From contig CAVKYE010000005.1 of the NCBI GenBank assembly GCA_963660615.1, positions 1-64,000 on the forward strand: DNA of 64,000 bases, written 5' to 3'. The notes under the pieces were generated by a model. It saw only the letters and a list, made by a program, of their open reading frames with translations, was not told the origin of the DNA and searched no databases. The position numbers and the translations under genes were made by a program. Shown here in pieces: positions 1-8,933 of this stretch. How positions within the stretch are numbered: position 1 is the first letter of the stretch; each line of letters begins with the position of its first letter. The stretch is from Coprosoma sp963660615 (GTDB taxonomy: Bacteria > Bacillota_I > Bacilli_A > RF39 > UBA660).

Positions 1-100
1 CAAAAGTACATACTGTAATATAAATTGAACCGCCGTATACTGAACAGTATGTACGATGGTGTGAGAGGGACGAAATTTAATTATTTCTCTCTACTCGATT
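1..100 (+). mobile_element. 3' end of a group II intron (domains V and VI), truncated by window edge
   Basis: Positions 29-41 and 46-60 form a hairpin with a GAAC tetraloop (42-45) and a two-nucleotide bulge on the 3' arm, the usual shape of group II intron domain V. It is followed by gtgtgagagg (61-68), then a second stem (GAGAG 63-67 with CTCTC 87-91) and ctactcgatt, typical of domain VI and the intron 3' end. Known of the family: domain V is the catalytic core, and a reverse transcriptase usually lies upstream, here outside the window. Inferred: the intron ends near position 99-100. The exact class is not determined. Confidence 0.68.
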
Positions 101-745
101 GAATTTTATTTTATTTTTGTTGGTATCATAGGTTGGTATGATGGAGATGGTATAACCGTATTTGTTTTCGAATGATATTTTTATGTCTGGGTAGTTATAG
201 TTTATGGATTTTCTAATTACTATTTGGTGATTTTTTTGGAAATTTTTGTTGGTGTAGATTAAGTTTATTTCTTTTGATTCTTTATCTATTTCGTTAATTC
301 TAAAGTTTTTTATTTGTTTTTTTGTGTTTATTATGATGTAATTTGATGTTTTATCTAGGTTAATTGTGGTGTCTTTATTTTGCGGGATGTTTTTTTTATA
401 TTTTATGGTATAGATGTTTTTGTTTTGATATTTGTTTTTTAGGGTGTCTAGGTTTTTTTTGATGTTTTTGTTTGTTGCAAAGGTGTTTTTGTATACGATG
501 CCGTTTTTTGTTATTCCAAAATAATAGATGTTTTTGTTTGTTTTGATGGTGAGTTTGTTTTTGTATTTTATATTTTTATGTGTGTTTTTGTATTTGGTAT
601 TTATGTTATTTATGATGTCATTGTAGTCTTTTTTTAATATAGTTGTGTTATTGTATTGTATTTCTTTGATTGGTTCGTTAATTTTTAGATTTTGACTACA
701 TCCGTTTATGCATAGTATTGCAAATATAATAATAATTTTTTTCAT
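77..745 (-). CDS. Putative lipoprotein of unknown function, 3' end encroached by the intron
   Basis: A 222-residue protein with a lysine start, a hydrophobic stretch (residues 4-13) and a lipobox-like INGC ending at Cys16, so probably a membrane-anchored lipoprotein. The rest is very rich in K, N, I and T with no domain I recognise. That composition follows from the T/G-rich + strand read in antisense. The last six or seven codons and the stop (77-99) lie inside the group II intron 3' end, so the natural C-terminus was probably replaced by intron sequence. The ATG at 745 is preceded by a ggtgat Shine-Dalgarno site. Function unknown. Confidence 0.6.
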   Translation of the reverse strand: MKKIIIIFAILCINGCSQNLKINEPIKEIQYNNTTILKKDYNDIINNINTKYKNTHKNIKYKNKLTIKTNKNIYYFGITKNGIVYKNTFATNKNIKKNLDTLKNKYQNKNIYTIKYKKNIPQNKDTTINLDKTSNYIIINTKKQIKNFRINEIDKESKEINLIYTNKNFQKNHQIVIRKSINYNYPDIKISFENKYGYTISIIPTYDTNKNKIKFNRVERNN

Positions 746-807
746 GTTATTATCACCTATTTTTATTATGATTGTTTAGTATAAAATAATACATAAAAAC
801 AAAACAC

Positions 808-1380
808 CTATTTTTTGGTATTTTGTTCTTTGTTTTTTAAATAGTAATTTCTAAGCTCTTTGAATCTTTGGTAGTGTATTATTTCTCTTTCTCTTAAGAA
901 TGAAAGTGGTGCTAGAACGTCTGGGTCGTTTGTTAAATCCATTAGATGTTCATAAGTGGCACGTGCTCTTTGTTCGGCTCCCATATTACTTTCTAAATCG
1001 GCTATGTAATCACCTGATACTTTTATGTATGCCATGTTGAATGGGTTACCGAATGCATCAGATGGGAACAGGTCGTTACCGAACTGGGCGTAGTGTTCTG
1101 CTAGACCTGCTTCTTTTAGTTCTTCTAGGCTTGCATTTTGCATGAGTTGGTATATCATGGCTGATATTATTTCAACGTGGGCGAATTCTTCTGTACCTAT
1201 ATCTGTAAGTAAGGCTTTGCCTCTATCATCTGGCATGTTGTATCTTTGGTCTAGATATTGCCAAGCTGCGGCTAGTTCTCCTGCTGGTCCTCCATATTGT
1301 GTTAGAATGCATTTTGCTAGTTTTAAGTCTTTCTTTTTTATGTTGACTGGATATTGCAATCTTTTTTCATATTTCCACAT
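808..1380 (-). CDS. cotJC: Spore coat protein CotJC (manganese-catalase-like)
   Basis: A 190-residue protein of the CotJC family, a ferritin-like di-metal protein related to manganese catalase that sits in the inner spore coat. The sequence shows the family's four-helix pattern: GPAGELAAAWQYLDQRY near residues 31-47, then TEEFAHVEII (about 63-72), and HYQRFKELR near the C-terminus, with Glu/His metal ligands. The start ATG at 1380 follows aaggagg. It lies 11 bp downstream of the CotJA/B-type gene, so the two form an operon. Spore coat genes of this type are normally under the mother-cell sigma factor SigE. Length matches the family. Confidence 0.93.
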   Translation of the reverse strand: MWKYEKRLQYPVNIKKKDLKLAKCILTQYGGPAGELAAAWQYLDQRYNMPDDRGKALLTDIGTEEFAHVEIISAMIYQLMQNASLEELKEAGLAEHYAQFGNDLFPSDAFGNPFNMAYIKVSGDYIADLESNMGAEQRARATYEHLMDLTNDPDVLAPLSFLREREIIHYQRFKELRNYYLKNKEQNTKK

Positions 1381-1391
1381 AAAACTCCTCC

Positions 1392-1937
1392 TTATTTATT
1401 TTCCCAAGGCCATGGTGAGTTATTCCACGTCCATGGATATGTACTGTAACTTGCCGTAAGTGGTCCAAATTTTTTTTCGTATTCTGTTTTTACTTCGTTT
1501 GCTTGGTTTGTGTAGGCTTTGTATAGTTCTATCATGTCTTTATCTTTTGGGTTGTTATCTAAATATAATCCTAAATCATGTGCGGCGAATGAATAGGCAT
1601 TAAAATAGGTAAGCATTTCGGCTTCTTCATTTAATGGTTCAATGTTGTAAGGACGCGTAAGTTTATAGGTGTTGTATAAATCTGGAAACATATTTCCACG
1701 GATATATCCTTCGTATACGTCGTAAACTTCGTTTGGACTTACTTTTTGGTTATATCCACATTTATTAAAGTTCATATTATTACCGGCTTGTGAGCTTAAT
1801 TTTTTTTGTAAGTTTGGATTAATTTCATTGTCGTCTAAATTATTATAATTTTTATTTTCCATAATTGGTATGTTAAAACCAGATAATCCTGGATTCATTT
1901 GGTTGGTGTAAAAATTCATATTTGAATAGTTATTCAT
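1392..1937 (-). CDS. CotJA-CotJB-type spore coat protein, apparently fused
   Basis: A 181-residue protein. Residues about 66-96 contain a CotJA-like segment (VYDVYEGYIRGNMFPDLY), and residues about 103-160 contain a CotJB-like helical segment (FAAHDLGLYLDNNPKDKD, then EYEKKFGPLT). In Bacillus these are two small separate genes, cotJA and cotJB; here they are one reading frame. Before them is an Asn-rich low-complexity region (1-60), and the C-terminus is Trp/Pro-rich (SPWPWENK). It precedes cotJC on the same strand with an aggaggat ribosome site. Probable role: structural partner of CotJC in the spore coat. Confidence 0.75.
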   Translation of the reverse strand: MNNYSNMNFYTNQMNPGLSGFNIPIMENKNYNNLDDNEINPNLQKKLSSQAGNNMNFNKCGYNQKVSPNEVYDVYEGYIRGNMFPDLYNTYKLTRPYNIEPLNEEAEMLTYFNAYSFAAHDLGLYLDNNPKDKDMIELYKAYTNQANEVKTEYEKKFGPLTASYSTYPWTWNNSPWPWENK

Positions 1938-2062
1938 CTAATTATCCTCCTTTGTTTTTAGAATATGTTATAAAATCCTATTTGTTTGGGTTTTTAACCA
2001 ATTATTAAAAATATCTTGATTATTTTTGTTTAATTTTGTATTATAGGGAAAGAGGTGATTTG

Positions 2063-5000
2063 ATGGGCAAAATATATAATGAATTTATGGGTATTTTAGG
2101 ACCTGATGCTTTTATAAAGGGACTTAATTATAATTCGGCTGATGTTAAATTTGATAATGTTGAGGATGATGGTTTTATTAGGACGTGTTATTTTGATGTT
2201 CATTCTGAAAGAACGAGTGAGGTTTATTCTGTAATGATTGAATATAATTATGATGATGAGAAGTTTTTGGATTTTGATTGTGATTGTCTTCAGTTTGAAA
2301 AGGTGGGGATGTGTAAGCATGTTGGTGCTTCTCTTTTAAAATATAGTGATGAGATTATATATGGCTTAGATTGTGCTAATTCATTAAATGAAGATGGGAT
2401 ATCTTCTTATCAATTAAGGGCATCAAAGGATATTTTGGATTTTTTTTATAAGCCTAAGAGTAATAAAATAAGGAAAAGGTTAAGAGTTCAATTGATTCTT
2501 CATGGAAATAATTCGTATTATTATGGTTCTTCTTTGTGGCTTGGATTTAAGGTTGGTGAGGATAGGTTATATTCATTGAATAATAAATTTGCAAATTTTA
2601 TGAATGCTTATGATGATAATGAGGATTATAAGCTTGCTGTAAAATTTACTTATTCACCAAAGGAACACTATTTTGCTTCTTGTGATGAGAAGTTATTTGA
2701 TTATATATCTAGTCATAATCAGCACGAATATTCTGGTGAAAGATTTAGTGGTGGTGAGATTAATACTATTTTAGATATACTTTCAGATAGGGAGTTTTAT
2801 ATTGAAAATGATAAGGGTGTTTTATATAGGGGTGTTAAAAATGAAAATCCTTTTAAGTTTGAACTTATAAAGGAAAATGATTTGTATGTTTTGAAGTTTC
2901 TTAATATAAATGAATTTTCAATGTTGGTGCCTAAGTTTCCTTATGTATATAATAATTGTAATTTCTATAAGGTGCCTAAAAAAGTTTTTGATTTATATAG
3001 TGTGATGGTTGATAGGGAAATTGATAGTATTATTTTTGAGGAAAATGATTTAGGCAAGTTTACTGATGGGATTATGCCTTATATAACTAATGAGGTAAAA
3101 ATTGATGAAACTGCTTCTAAGGTGGTTGCGGGAATAAAGCCTGTTTGTAAGATGTATTTTGATTTTTATTATAATGCGGTTGAATGTAAGGTAACGCTTA
3201 TGTATGGCGATCAAAGTGTTGATATTAATGAAAAGAGTATGAATATTACTCGAGATAGTGAGTTTGAAGGTAAAATATTTGAGAAGTTAGATGAAATGGG
3301 TTTTGTTTATGATGAGAAAACAAAGAAATTTCTTCTGGATGATGTTGATTTGATTGGTGAGTTGTTTGAGAATTATATTAGTCAATTAGGGGAAGAATAT
3401 GAGGTTTTTACTTCTAAGAAAATAAAGGATACTTCAATTGTTAAGAATGCTTCTGGTAGTGCGAATTTTTCTATTGGTAAGGATAATATTATGTCTTATG
3501 ATTTTAAGATAGATGGTGTTGGTGATGATGAATTAATTGATTTATTGAATTCTTTAAGGACTCATAAGAAGTATTATAGGTTAAAGAATGGTAGTTTGCT
3601 TCATTTAAGTGAGAATGAGGATATTGAAAATATATCTAAACTAGCAAATGATATGGATTTGGCTGGTAGTGAACTTTTAGGGGGAGAGATTCCTAAGTAT
3701 AAGGCTATATATTATGATAGTTTAAGAAGTGGTAGATATGGTAATATTATTAAGACTAATAATGCTTTTGATACGCTTGTAAAACGATTTAATTCTTATA
3801 AGGATATTGAAATTACTTTACCTGATAGTGAACTTTTAATATTGCGTGATTATCAAAAAACGGGTGTTAAATGGCTTTATAATATATATAAAAGTGGTTT
3901 TGGTGGTATTTTGGCTGATGAAATGGGACTTGGTAAGTCTATTCAGCTTATTTATTTAATTAAGCTTATATTGAAAGATAAGCATGATGCTAAGATTTTA
4001 GTTGTGGCTCCTACTTCACTTGTGTATAATTGGAAGAAGGAGTTTGATAGGTTTGGTAGTGAAATAAATTATAAGGTTTTTGCAGAAAATAAGGAGCAAA
4101 GACTTAATAGTTTAAATTTGTCTTCTTCTGTAAATGTTTTTATTACTACTTATGGCCTTGTTAGGAATGATTGTGAGTTTTATAATAATATGTTCTTTGA
4201 TTTGGTGGCTATTGATGAGGCTCAAAATATTAAGAATGCGAGTGCTCAGATGTCGAAGATTATTAAGGGCTTAAAATCGGATGTGAAGATTGCTTTGACT
4301 GGTACGCCTCTTGAAAATTCGGTTATGGAGTTGTGGAGTATTTTTGATTTTATTATGCCTGGTTATTTGGCTAATATGAAGAGGTTTAAATCTTTGTATA
4401 ATGTTTCTGATATTGATGAGGATAGTATTAGAAAGTTTGATAATTTGAATCTTCAAATTGGTTCGTTTATTTTAAGAAGAAAGAAGAAGGATGTTGTGAA
4501 GGAACTTCCTGATAAGATAGAAAATAATGTTTATGTTGAAATGGAAGATAAACAGAAAAAATTGTATGTGGCGGAGGTTGAAAGGACGAAAAAGGAGATG
4601 GATAATCTTGTTTCGACTGAAGGTTTTACTAAGGCTAGGTTTAAGATTCTGCAGTTGATTACGCGTCTTCGTCAGATTTGCATTGATCCAAATATTGTTT
4701 TTGATAATTATAAGGGAAGGTCTAGTAAAATAGATGAGCTTGTTAAGATTGCTAGACAGACTAAGGAAAATGGTGAAAAGATGCTTATTTTTACCACTTA
4801 TAAAACTGCTTTGGATATTGCGATGAATGAGCTTAATAATGCGGGAATTTCTTCTTATTATATTGATGGTTCTGTTCCTTCTAAAAAAAGAATGGAACTT
4901 GTGGAAAAGTTTAATAGTGATGATACTGATGCATTTTTAATTACTTTAAAAGCTGGTGGTACTGGTCTTAATTTGACTTCGGCTACTACGGTAATTCATT

Positions 5001-5251
5001 TGGATTTATGGTGGAATCCTCAGGTGGAAAATCAGGCTACTGATAGGGCACATCGAATTGGTCAAAAAAATACTGTTTCTGTTATTAGATTGATATCATC
5101 TGGAACTATTGAGGAGAGAATATTAAAGTTGCAAGAGAAAAAAAGGAAGCTTGCGGATGCTTTAATTGAAGGTGATATGAGGGATTCTAATCAATTTTCT
5201 ACTTTGACTTCTGATGATATTAAAAATCTTTTGGCGATTGATAATGAATAA
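2063..5251 (+). CDS. SNF2-family helicase with N-terminal SWIM zinc finger
   Basis: About 1062 residues starting at the ATG at 2063, which has an agaggtga site (upstream in-frame starts lack one). A SWIM zinc finger (CDC...MCKHVG, residues about 72-90) is followed by a long SNF2-associated region. The two-lobed SNF2 ATPase starts near residue 600: GGILADEMGLGKS (Walker A, about 613), DEAQ box (about 717), and TDRAHRIGQ (motif VI, about 992). Bacterial SWIM-SNF2 proteins are widespread ATP-driven DNA or nucleoprotein remodelers of poorly defined role. It is monocistronic, downstream of the divergent cotJ operon. Confidence 0.9.
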   Translation: MGKIYNEFMGILGPDAFIKGLNYNSADVKFDNVEDDGFIRTCYFDVHSERTSEVYSVMIEYNYDDEKFLDFDCDCLQFEKVGMCKHVGASLLKYSDEIIYGLDCANSLNEDGISSYQLRASKDILDFFYKPKSNKIRKRLRVQLILHGNNSYYYGSSLWLGFKVGEDRLYSLNNKFANFMNAYDDNEDYKLAVKFTYSPKEHYFASCDEKLFDYISSHNQHEYSGERFSGGEINTILDILSDREFYIENDKGVLYRGVKNENPFKFELIKENDLYVLKFLNINEFSMLVPKFPYVYNNCNFYKVPKKVFDLYSVMVDREIDSIIFEENDLGKFTDGIMPYITNEVKIDETASKVVAGIKPVCKMYFDFYYNAVECKVTLMYGDQSVDINEKSMNITRDSEFEGKIFEKLDEMGFVYDEKTKKFLLDDVDLIGELFENYISQLGEEYEVFTSKKIKDTSIVKNASGSANFSIGKDNIMSYDFKIDGVGDDELIDLLNSLRTHKKYYRLKNGSLLHLSENEDIENISKLANDMDLAGSELLGGEIPKYKAIYYDSLRSGRYGNIIKTNNAFDTLVKRFNSYKDIEITLPDSELLILRDYQKTGVKWLYNIYKSGFGGILADEMGLGKSIQLIYLIKLILKDKHDAKILVVAPTSLVYNWKKEFDRFGSEINYKVFAENKEQRLNSLNLSSSVNVFITTYGLVRNDCEFYNNMFFDLVAIDEAQNIKNASAQMSKIIKGLKSDVKIALTGTPLENSVMELWSIFDFIMPGYLANMKRFKSLYNVSDIDEDSIRKFDNLNLQIGSFILRRKKKDVVKELPDKIENNVYVEMEDKQKKLYVAEVERTKKEMDNLVSTEGFTKARFKILQLITRLRQICIDPNIVFDNYKGRSSKIDELVKIARQTKENGEKMLIFTTYKTALDIAMNELNNAGISSYYIDGSVPSKKRMELVEKFNSDDTDAFLITLKAGGTGLNLTSATTVIHLDLWWNPQVENQATDRAHRIGQKNTVSVIRLISSGTIEERILKLQEKKRKLADALIEGDMRDSNQFSTLTSDDIKNLLAIDNE

Positions 5252-5331
5252 TAGGTACTTTTTTGTGTAAATTAAGTAAAAGTGCTTGCAAAAAGGCATA
5301 TTTATTGATAAAATAGGTATGTCTTTTATTT

Positions 5332-5408
5332 GGCGGTATTGGTGAAGGGGTTAACACAGTGGATTGTGGTTCCACCATGCATCGGTTCGAATCCGATATA
5401 CCGCCCCA
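5332..5408 (+). tRNA. trnH: tRNA-His (GTG anticodon)
   Basis: The sequence folds as a tRNA: acceptor GCGGTAT (5333-5339) with ATACCGC (5398-5404), G-1 at 5332 as expected for tRNA-His, anticodon loop TTGTGGT with GTG at 5366-5368, T-arm ATCGG-TTCGAAT-CCGAT, and an encoded CCA (5406-5408). Confidence 0.96.
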
Positions 5409-5419
5409 GATGAAATTTT

Positions 5420-5460
5420 CGAGTTTGATTCTATAAGAATTGACTCGTTTTTTGTTTTTT
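5420..5460 (+). terminator. Terminator after tRNA-His
   Basis: Hairpin CGAGT (5420-5424) with ACTCG (5442-5446), extended by a GATTC/GAATT inner stem, followed directly by a T-rich run. Confidence 0.65.
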
Positions 5461-5469
5461 TGATTTTTC

Positions 5470-5876
5470 TTGTTTTTTATTCTACTTTGTTTGACTTGTT
5501 TATCTAGTAGTGATGAAATGGTAGTTTTTACGGAATTTGGAATATCTTTTGATAGTAATATACACTACACCGTAACATCTAATTTTGGGTATCGTTCTAG
5601 TCCTTTGAATACAAAAAAAGAACTTCTACTGGTGAGTCTGTAATGCTTGAGCATGATATTGTCGGTATAAAATATAGAACAGTTTATTATCATATGTTAT
5701 CTAATTTGGTAGTTGTAAATACTGGTGATAAAGTAAATGCAGGACAAAAAATAGGTATAGTTGGGATGACTGGTACACAAGTAACTGGTGTTCATCTCCA
5801 TTTTGAAGTTAGAGTGTATAATGCAGAAACAAATAACTATGATTATGTTGACCCTAAATATATATTTGAAAAATAA
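5470..5876 (+). pseudogene. Broken M23-family (LytM-like) peptidase lipoprotein
   Basis: Two reading frames together resemble an M23 metallopeptidase. The first (5470-5641, possible TTG start) has a hydrophobic leader, an LTC lipobox and SNFGYRSSPLNTKK. It stops, and the second frame carries MLEHDIVGIKYRTVYYHML, the GDKVNAGQKIGIVGMTG segment and the HLHFEVR metal motif to 5876. The intervening HxGxD region with the first metal ligand is missing, so there is a frameshift plus an internal deletion. The family cleaves peptidoglycan peptides; this copy should be inactive. The 77-codon second part could in principle be translated from 5643 but lacks a ribosome site. Confidence 0.75.
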
Positions 5877-5913
5877 AATAATTACAATTTGTAAGACAAT
5901 TGCCTTATACTAT

Positions 5914-5941
5914 TTGCGTAACGAAAAAATAGTGCTATAAT
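5914..5941 (+). promoter_or_regulatory. Promoter of the CYTH/kinase/glycosylase/Maf cluster
   Basis: TTGCGT (5914-5919), 16 bp spacer, TATAAT (5936-5941), about 24 bp before the GTG start at 5965, so the leader is short. Confidence 0.5.
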
Positions 5942-5964
5942 GTTTTTAGGAAGGATGATGTCTT

Positions 5965-6510
5965 GTGAATGAAATTGAAATGAAATTAAAAGTTGATGAT
6001 TTAAATGCGATAAAAAAAGTATTAGAAAGTAAAGGATGTGTTTTGTCTGAGACTAAGCATCAAATAGATACAGTATTTTTAGAAAAGAACGCTCAGGATT
6101 TTAATATTAAAACAGGAATGATAGTTTTGAGAATTCGTACAATTGGAGACAAAAACTTGATTACTCTTAAGCAAAGAAAAGAAAATATTATTGAATCAAA
6201 AGAGATTGAGTTCTTTATTAGTGATAGTGCAAAGTGTAAACAACTTTTTGAAACATTAGGATACAAAGAAATGGTAACTATCGATAAAAAAAGAACAACA
6301 ACTAAATATAAAAACTTTAATATATGTTTGGACGAGGTTTTGAACCTTGGTAGCTTTGTAGAAATAGAAATTGTAACGGATGAGGAAAATAAATCAGACT
6401 ATTATGAAAGTGAAATATTGAAAGTATGTAGTGATTTAGGAATAGATGTACAGAACAGAATAAACTCTCATTATGATACAATGTTGTATGAATTGAAAAA
6501 TAATCATTGA
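5965..6510 (+). CDS. CYTH-domain phosphatase/cyclase-like protein
   Basis: A 181-residue single-domain CYTH protein (the CyaB/thiamine triphosphatase superfamily), which acts on triphosphate substrates with a divalent metal inside a beta-tunnel. Visible: the N-terminal ExExK signature (E3, E5, K7), a VLRIR strand (about residue 51-55), an ITLKQR strand (about 65-70), KKRTTT (about 111-116), CLDEV and FVEIE strands. Substrate cannot be read off: thiamine-PPP, inorganic PPP or nucleotide cyclase activity are all possible. GTG start at 5965. First gene of a four-gene cluster whose A-rich coding style differs from flanking T/G-rich genes, which suggests transfer. Confidence 0.85.
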   Translation: MNEIEMKLKVDDLNAIKKVLESKGCVLSETKHQIDTVFLEKNAQDFNIKTGMIVLRIRTIGDKNLITLKQRKENIIESKEIEFFISDSAKCKQLFETLGYKEMVTIDKKRTTTKYKNFNICLDEVLNLGSFVEIEIVTDEENKSDYYESEILKVCSDLGIDVQNRINSHYDTMLYELKNNH

Positions 6511-6537
6511 TTTATTATGGTTATTGTGGTAGTATAT

Positions 6538-6566
6538 AGAACAATAGTTAGTTTTACTATTGTTCT
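6538..6566 (+). terminator. Perfect 11-bp hairpin between CYTH and kinase-like genes
   Basis: AGAACAATAGT (6538-6548), loop TAGTTTT, ACTATTGTTCT (6556-6566). Only a three-T tail follows, so it may be an attenuator or a processing site rather than a strong terminator. Confidence 0.45.
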
Positions 6567-6629
6567 TTGAAAAGAAACGCTTATTTTTGTTAAATGTGTT
6601 TCTTTTTTGCTATTTTTAGGGGGGATTTT

Positions 6630-8138
6630 ATGTCTGAAGGTAAAATTATTACTTTGTCAGGGATGTCTGGTGTTGGGAAGTCATTTTTGATAAAGCAACT
6701 ATTAGAAAGAACACCAAACTTTGAAAAGTTAAAAGCTGTAACTACACGTGAAAAACGAAAAAATGAAATTGATGGTGTTGATAAGTATTTTGTTTCACTT
6801 GAAGATTTTCAAAAAAGTTATGATAACGGAGAATTATGTGTTGTAAATGAAGTGTTTGGCAATATGTATGGTTATTATAAAAAAGACTTTGAAAAAACAA
6901 AACAAGGAATTAATTTAATTACGGAATTATATTATTCAGAAATTCCTGAATTTAAACAAAATCATCCAAATACAATAAGCATTTATGTAGTTCCAAGTGA
7001 TGTTGCAATTACAATTGATAACTTATCAGAAAGAGATACATCGGCTGAAGAGTTAGAAAAAAGATTGATGGATATTAATCGTGAACTTGATTTTTTTTCT
7101 CAATTGGATAAGGAATGTTTTGATTTTATTTTGGTTAATAATTATCGTGAGGATAGTATTGATTGCTTTAATAAATATTTATCATCACTTATAAACTTTG
7201 AATTGAATGAACATCCTGTATCAATACCGATTATTAATCATTTATCAAGTGATATAAAAAAGATTGTTGATGGTTATGCTTTGGATAAAAACAAAACAGT
7301 AGTTTATACATCTTTTGATGGAGACGATATGCATTATTTATCTGATATTTGCAAAAATGTTATAGAGCAGGGAAAGATTCCATTAAATCCAGAGGCTGCA
7401 TTAGGTTATTATGTTTCTACAACTGCACTTGGCGGCACAAAACAGGAAGTTATGAAAGATTGTTTGACGTTAGAAATGTTGGCAGATGAATTATATGTTT
7501 ATAGAAATTATGACTATGATATTTCGGAAGGCATTATAGCAGAAATTATATTGTGGAATTTAATGAAAAACAATGGATTATCATTTGTTGGCGATGTTAA
7601 AAATTTAAAAAACTATGATTTAAAAGGTATTGATGCAAATGGATTAGAAAAATGGATATCATTGCAAGATGCATTATTAAAAAAAGAATTAAGTTATAAT
7701 TTGCTTGATGGATATATGAAATCAAAACATAAGTCAAATTATGTAATAGCAAATTTTAGAAACTTTAAACACATTGATTGGGCAAGGGCTTATAATTATA
7801 ATAATGGGATTTGTCCTATAAGTCCACAAAATATTTTGCCATATACTTTATATAATGATGATAATATAGAGTATTTGAAAGCAAGATTAGAATTATTAAG
7901 AAGAACTGATGAGGCAACTTTGTTTATAGATAGATTTAATAAAGTGGATGAACTTAATGGATTGGATGATTTTTCAAAGGCAGAGTTATATTATTTGAAA
8001 ATGTATCTTCCTAATAAACCTTTTAAAATAATAGGTTGGGATGAAATTGGTGTTCCTAAATACGATAAAAATAAAAAATGGTCTTTAACAACGAAAGAAG
8101 ATTTAGAAACAAGAAGGTTGATAAAGCGTAGAAATTAA
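6630..8138 (+). CDS. Guanylate-kinase-like domain fused to a DUF4406-like deoxyribosyltransferase-fold domain
   Basis: About 502 residues from the ATG at 6630, which follows aggggggat (the longer frame from 6594 has no ribosome site). Residues 1-200 look like guanylate kinase: P-loop GMSGVGKS (11-18), TTREKRKNEIDGVDKYF (about 38-54). Residues about 223-315 (VVYTSFDGDDMHYLSD, EQGKIPLNPEAALGYY, ISEGIIAEI) resemble the DUF4406 / nucleoside 2-deoxyribosyltransferase-like fold. The last 190 residues are unassigned. By family the parts would phosphorylate a nucleotide and cleave or exchange an N-glycosidic bond; the true substrate is unknown. It sits between CYTH and DNA glycosylase genes. Confidence 0.65.
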   Translation: MSEGKIITLSGMSGVGKSFLIKQLLERTPNFEKLKAVTTREKRKNEIDGVDKYFVSLEDFQKSYDNGELCVVNEVFGNMYGYYKKDFEKTKQGINLITELYYSEIPEFKQNHPNTISIYVVPSDVAITIDNLSERDTSAEELEKRLMDINRELDFFSQLDKECFDFILVNNYREDSIDCFNKYLSSLINFELNEHPVSIPIINHLSSDIKKIVDGYALDKNKTVVYTSFDGDDMHYLSDICKNVIEQGKIPLNPEAALGYYVSTTALGGTKQEVMKDCLTLEMLADELYVYRNYDYDISEGIIAEIILWNLMKNNGLSFVGDVKNLKNYDLKGIDANGLEKWISLQDALLKKELSYNLLDGYMKSKHKSNYVIANFRNFKHIDWARAYNYNNGICPISPQNILPYTLYNDDNIEYLKARLELLRRTDEATLFIDRFNKVDELNGLDDFSKAELYYLKMYLPNKPFKIIGWDEIGVPKYDKNKKWSLTTKEDLETRRLIKRRN

Positions 8139-8162
8139 GTTATAATTGATGGGGTGATAAGA

Positions 8163-8933
8163 TTGATTAGTACACAAGAACAACAAATTGGTGAAATTTT
8201 ACAAGAATATCTACCAACTATTGAAATAGAAAATAGCATACTTAAAGGAAATCTTTTGGATGAACCAGTAAAAGAATTTATTGTTGGTAATCCCAATGCT
8301 TTTGTAATAGGTCTTATATCAGACCAATCAGTAAAAGCAGAAATTGCGTGGAGTTTACCATATAGATTATTAGAACGATTAAATACTTTTGATTTTGATT
8401 ATATTATAAATGAACTTTCTGTTGATTACATAGAGAACGTGATAAAAGAAAAACCTGCTTTACATAGATATCCTCATAAGATGGCAATATACATATATGA
8501 AGCTATGAAAAAAATTATAGAGGAATATAGTGGGGATGCTTTAAATATTTGGAATAACCAAAGTGCAGATGTAATCATTGATAGACTTGAAGAATTTAAA
8601 GGTATTAGTCATAAAAAGGCATCTTTGGGAACTTTATTATTGATAAGAGATTTAGGTATGGATATATCAAATAAATCTGCAATAGACATTGCGTATGATG
8701 TTCATATTAGAAGAATATTTTTAAGGTTAGGATTAGTTGATAAGGATACTATGGAAAATGTTTTACTATCAGCAAGGCGTATTAATCCTGATTTTCCTGG
8801 GAACCTTACGACCTCTTTTTGGACTATTGGTAGGAAATATTGTTATGCAACTGACCCAAATTGTGAAGAATGTCCATTAAAAGAATGTTGTAAAGAACAT
8901 AAATTAGTTTATAAAAAGAAGGTGGGAGTTTAA
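8163..8933 (+). CDS. HhH-GPD DNA glycosylase/AP lyase with [4Fe-4S] cluster (Nth-like)
   Basis: About 256 residues. The hairpin-helix-hairpin region is FKGISHKKASLG (Lys in the position of the Nth catalytic lysine), followed by the catalytic Asp motif YDVHIRR. The C-terminus has the iron-sulfur pattern C-x6-C-x2-C-x5-C (CYATDPNCEECPLKECC). It is probably a base-excision glycosylase, but it diverges from housekeeping Nth and has a longer N-terminus, so the damaged or modified base is unknown. Start: TTG at 8163, best placed behind ggggtgat; GTG at 8154 is the alternative. Adjoins maf with a one-base overlap. Confidence 0.82.
   Translation: MISTQEQQIGEILQEYLPTIEIENSILKGNLLDEPVKEFIVGNPNAFVIGLISDQSVKAEIAWSLPYRLLERLNTFDFDYIINELSVDYIENVIKEKPALHRYPHKMAIYIYEAMKKIIEEYSGDALNIWNNQSADVIIDRLEEFKGISHKKASLGTLLLIRDLGMDISNKSAIDIAYDVHIRRIFLRLGLVDKDTMENVLLSARRINPDFPGNLTTSFWTIGRKYCYATDPNCEECPLKECCKEHKLVYKKKVGV

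Noticed and set aside
1142..1459. 105-codon frame on + opposite cotJC
   Set aside because: Antisense shadow of the coat genes; no ribosome site and the cotJ proteins are clearly recognisable.
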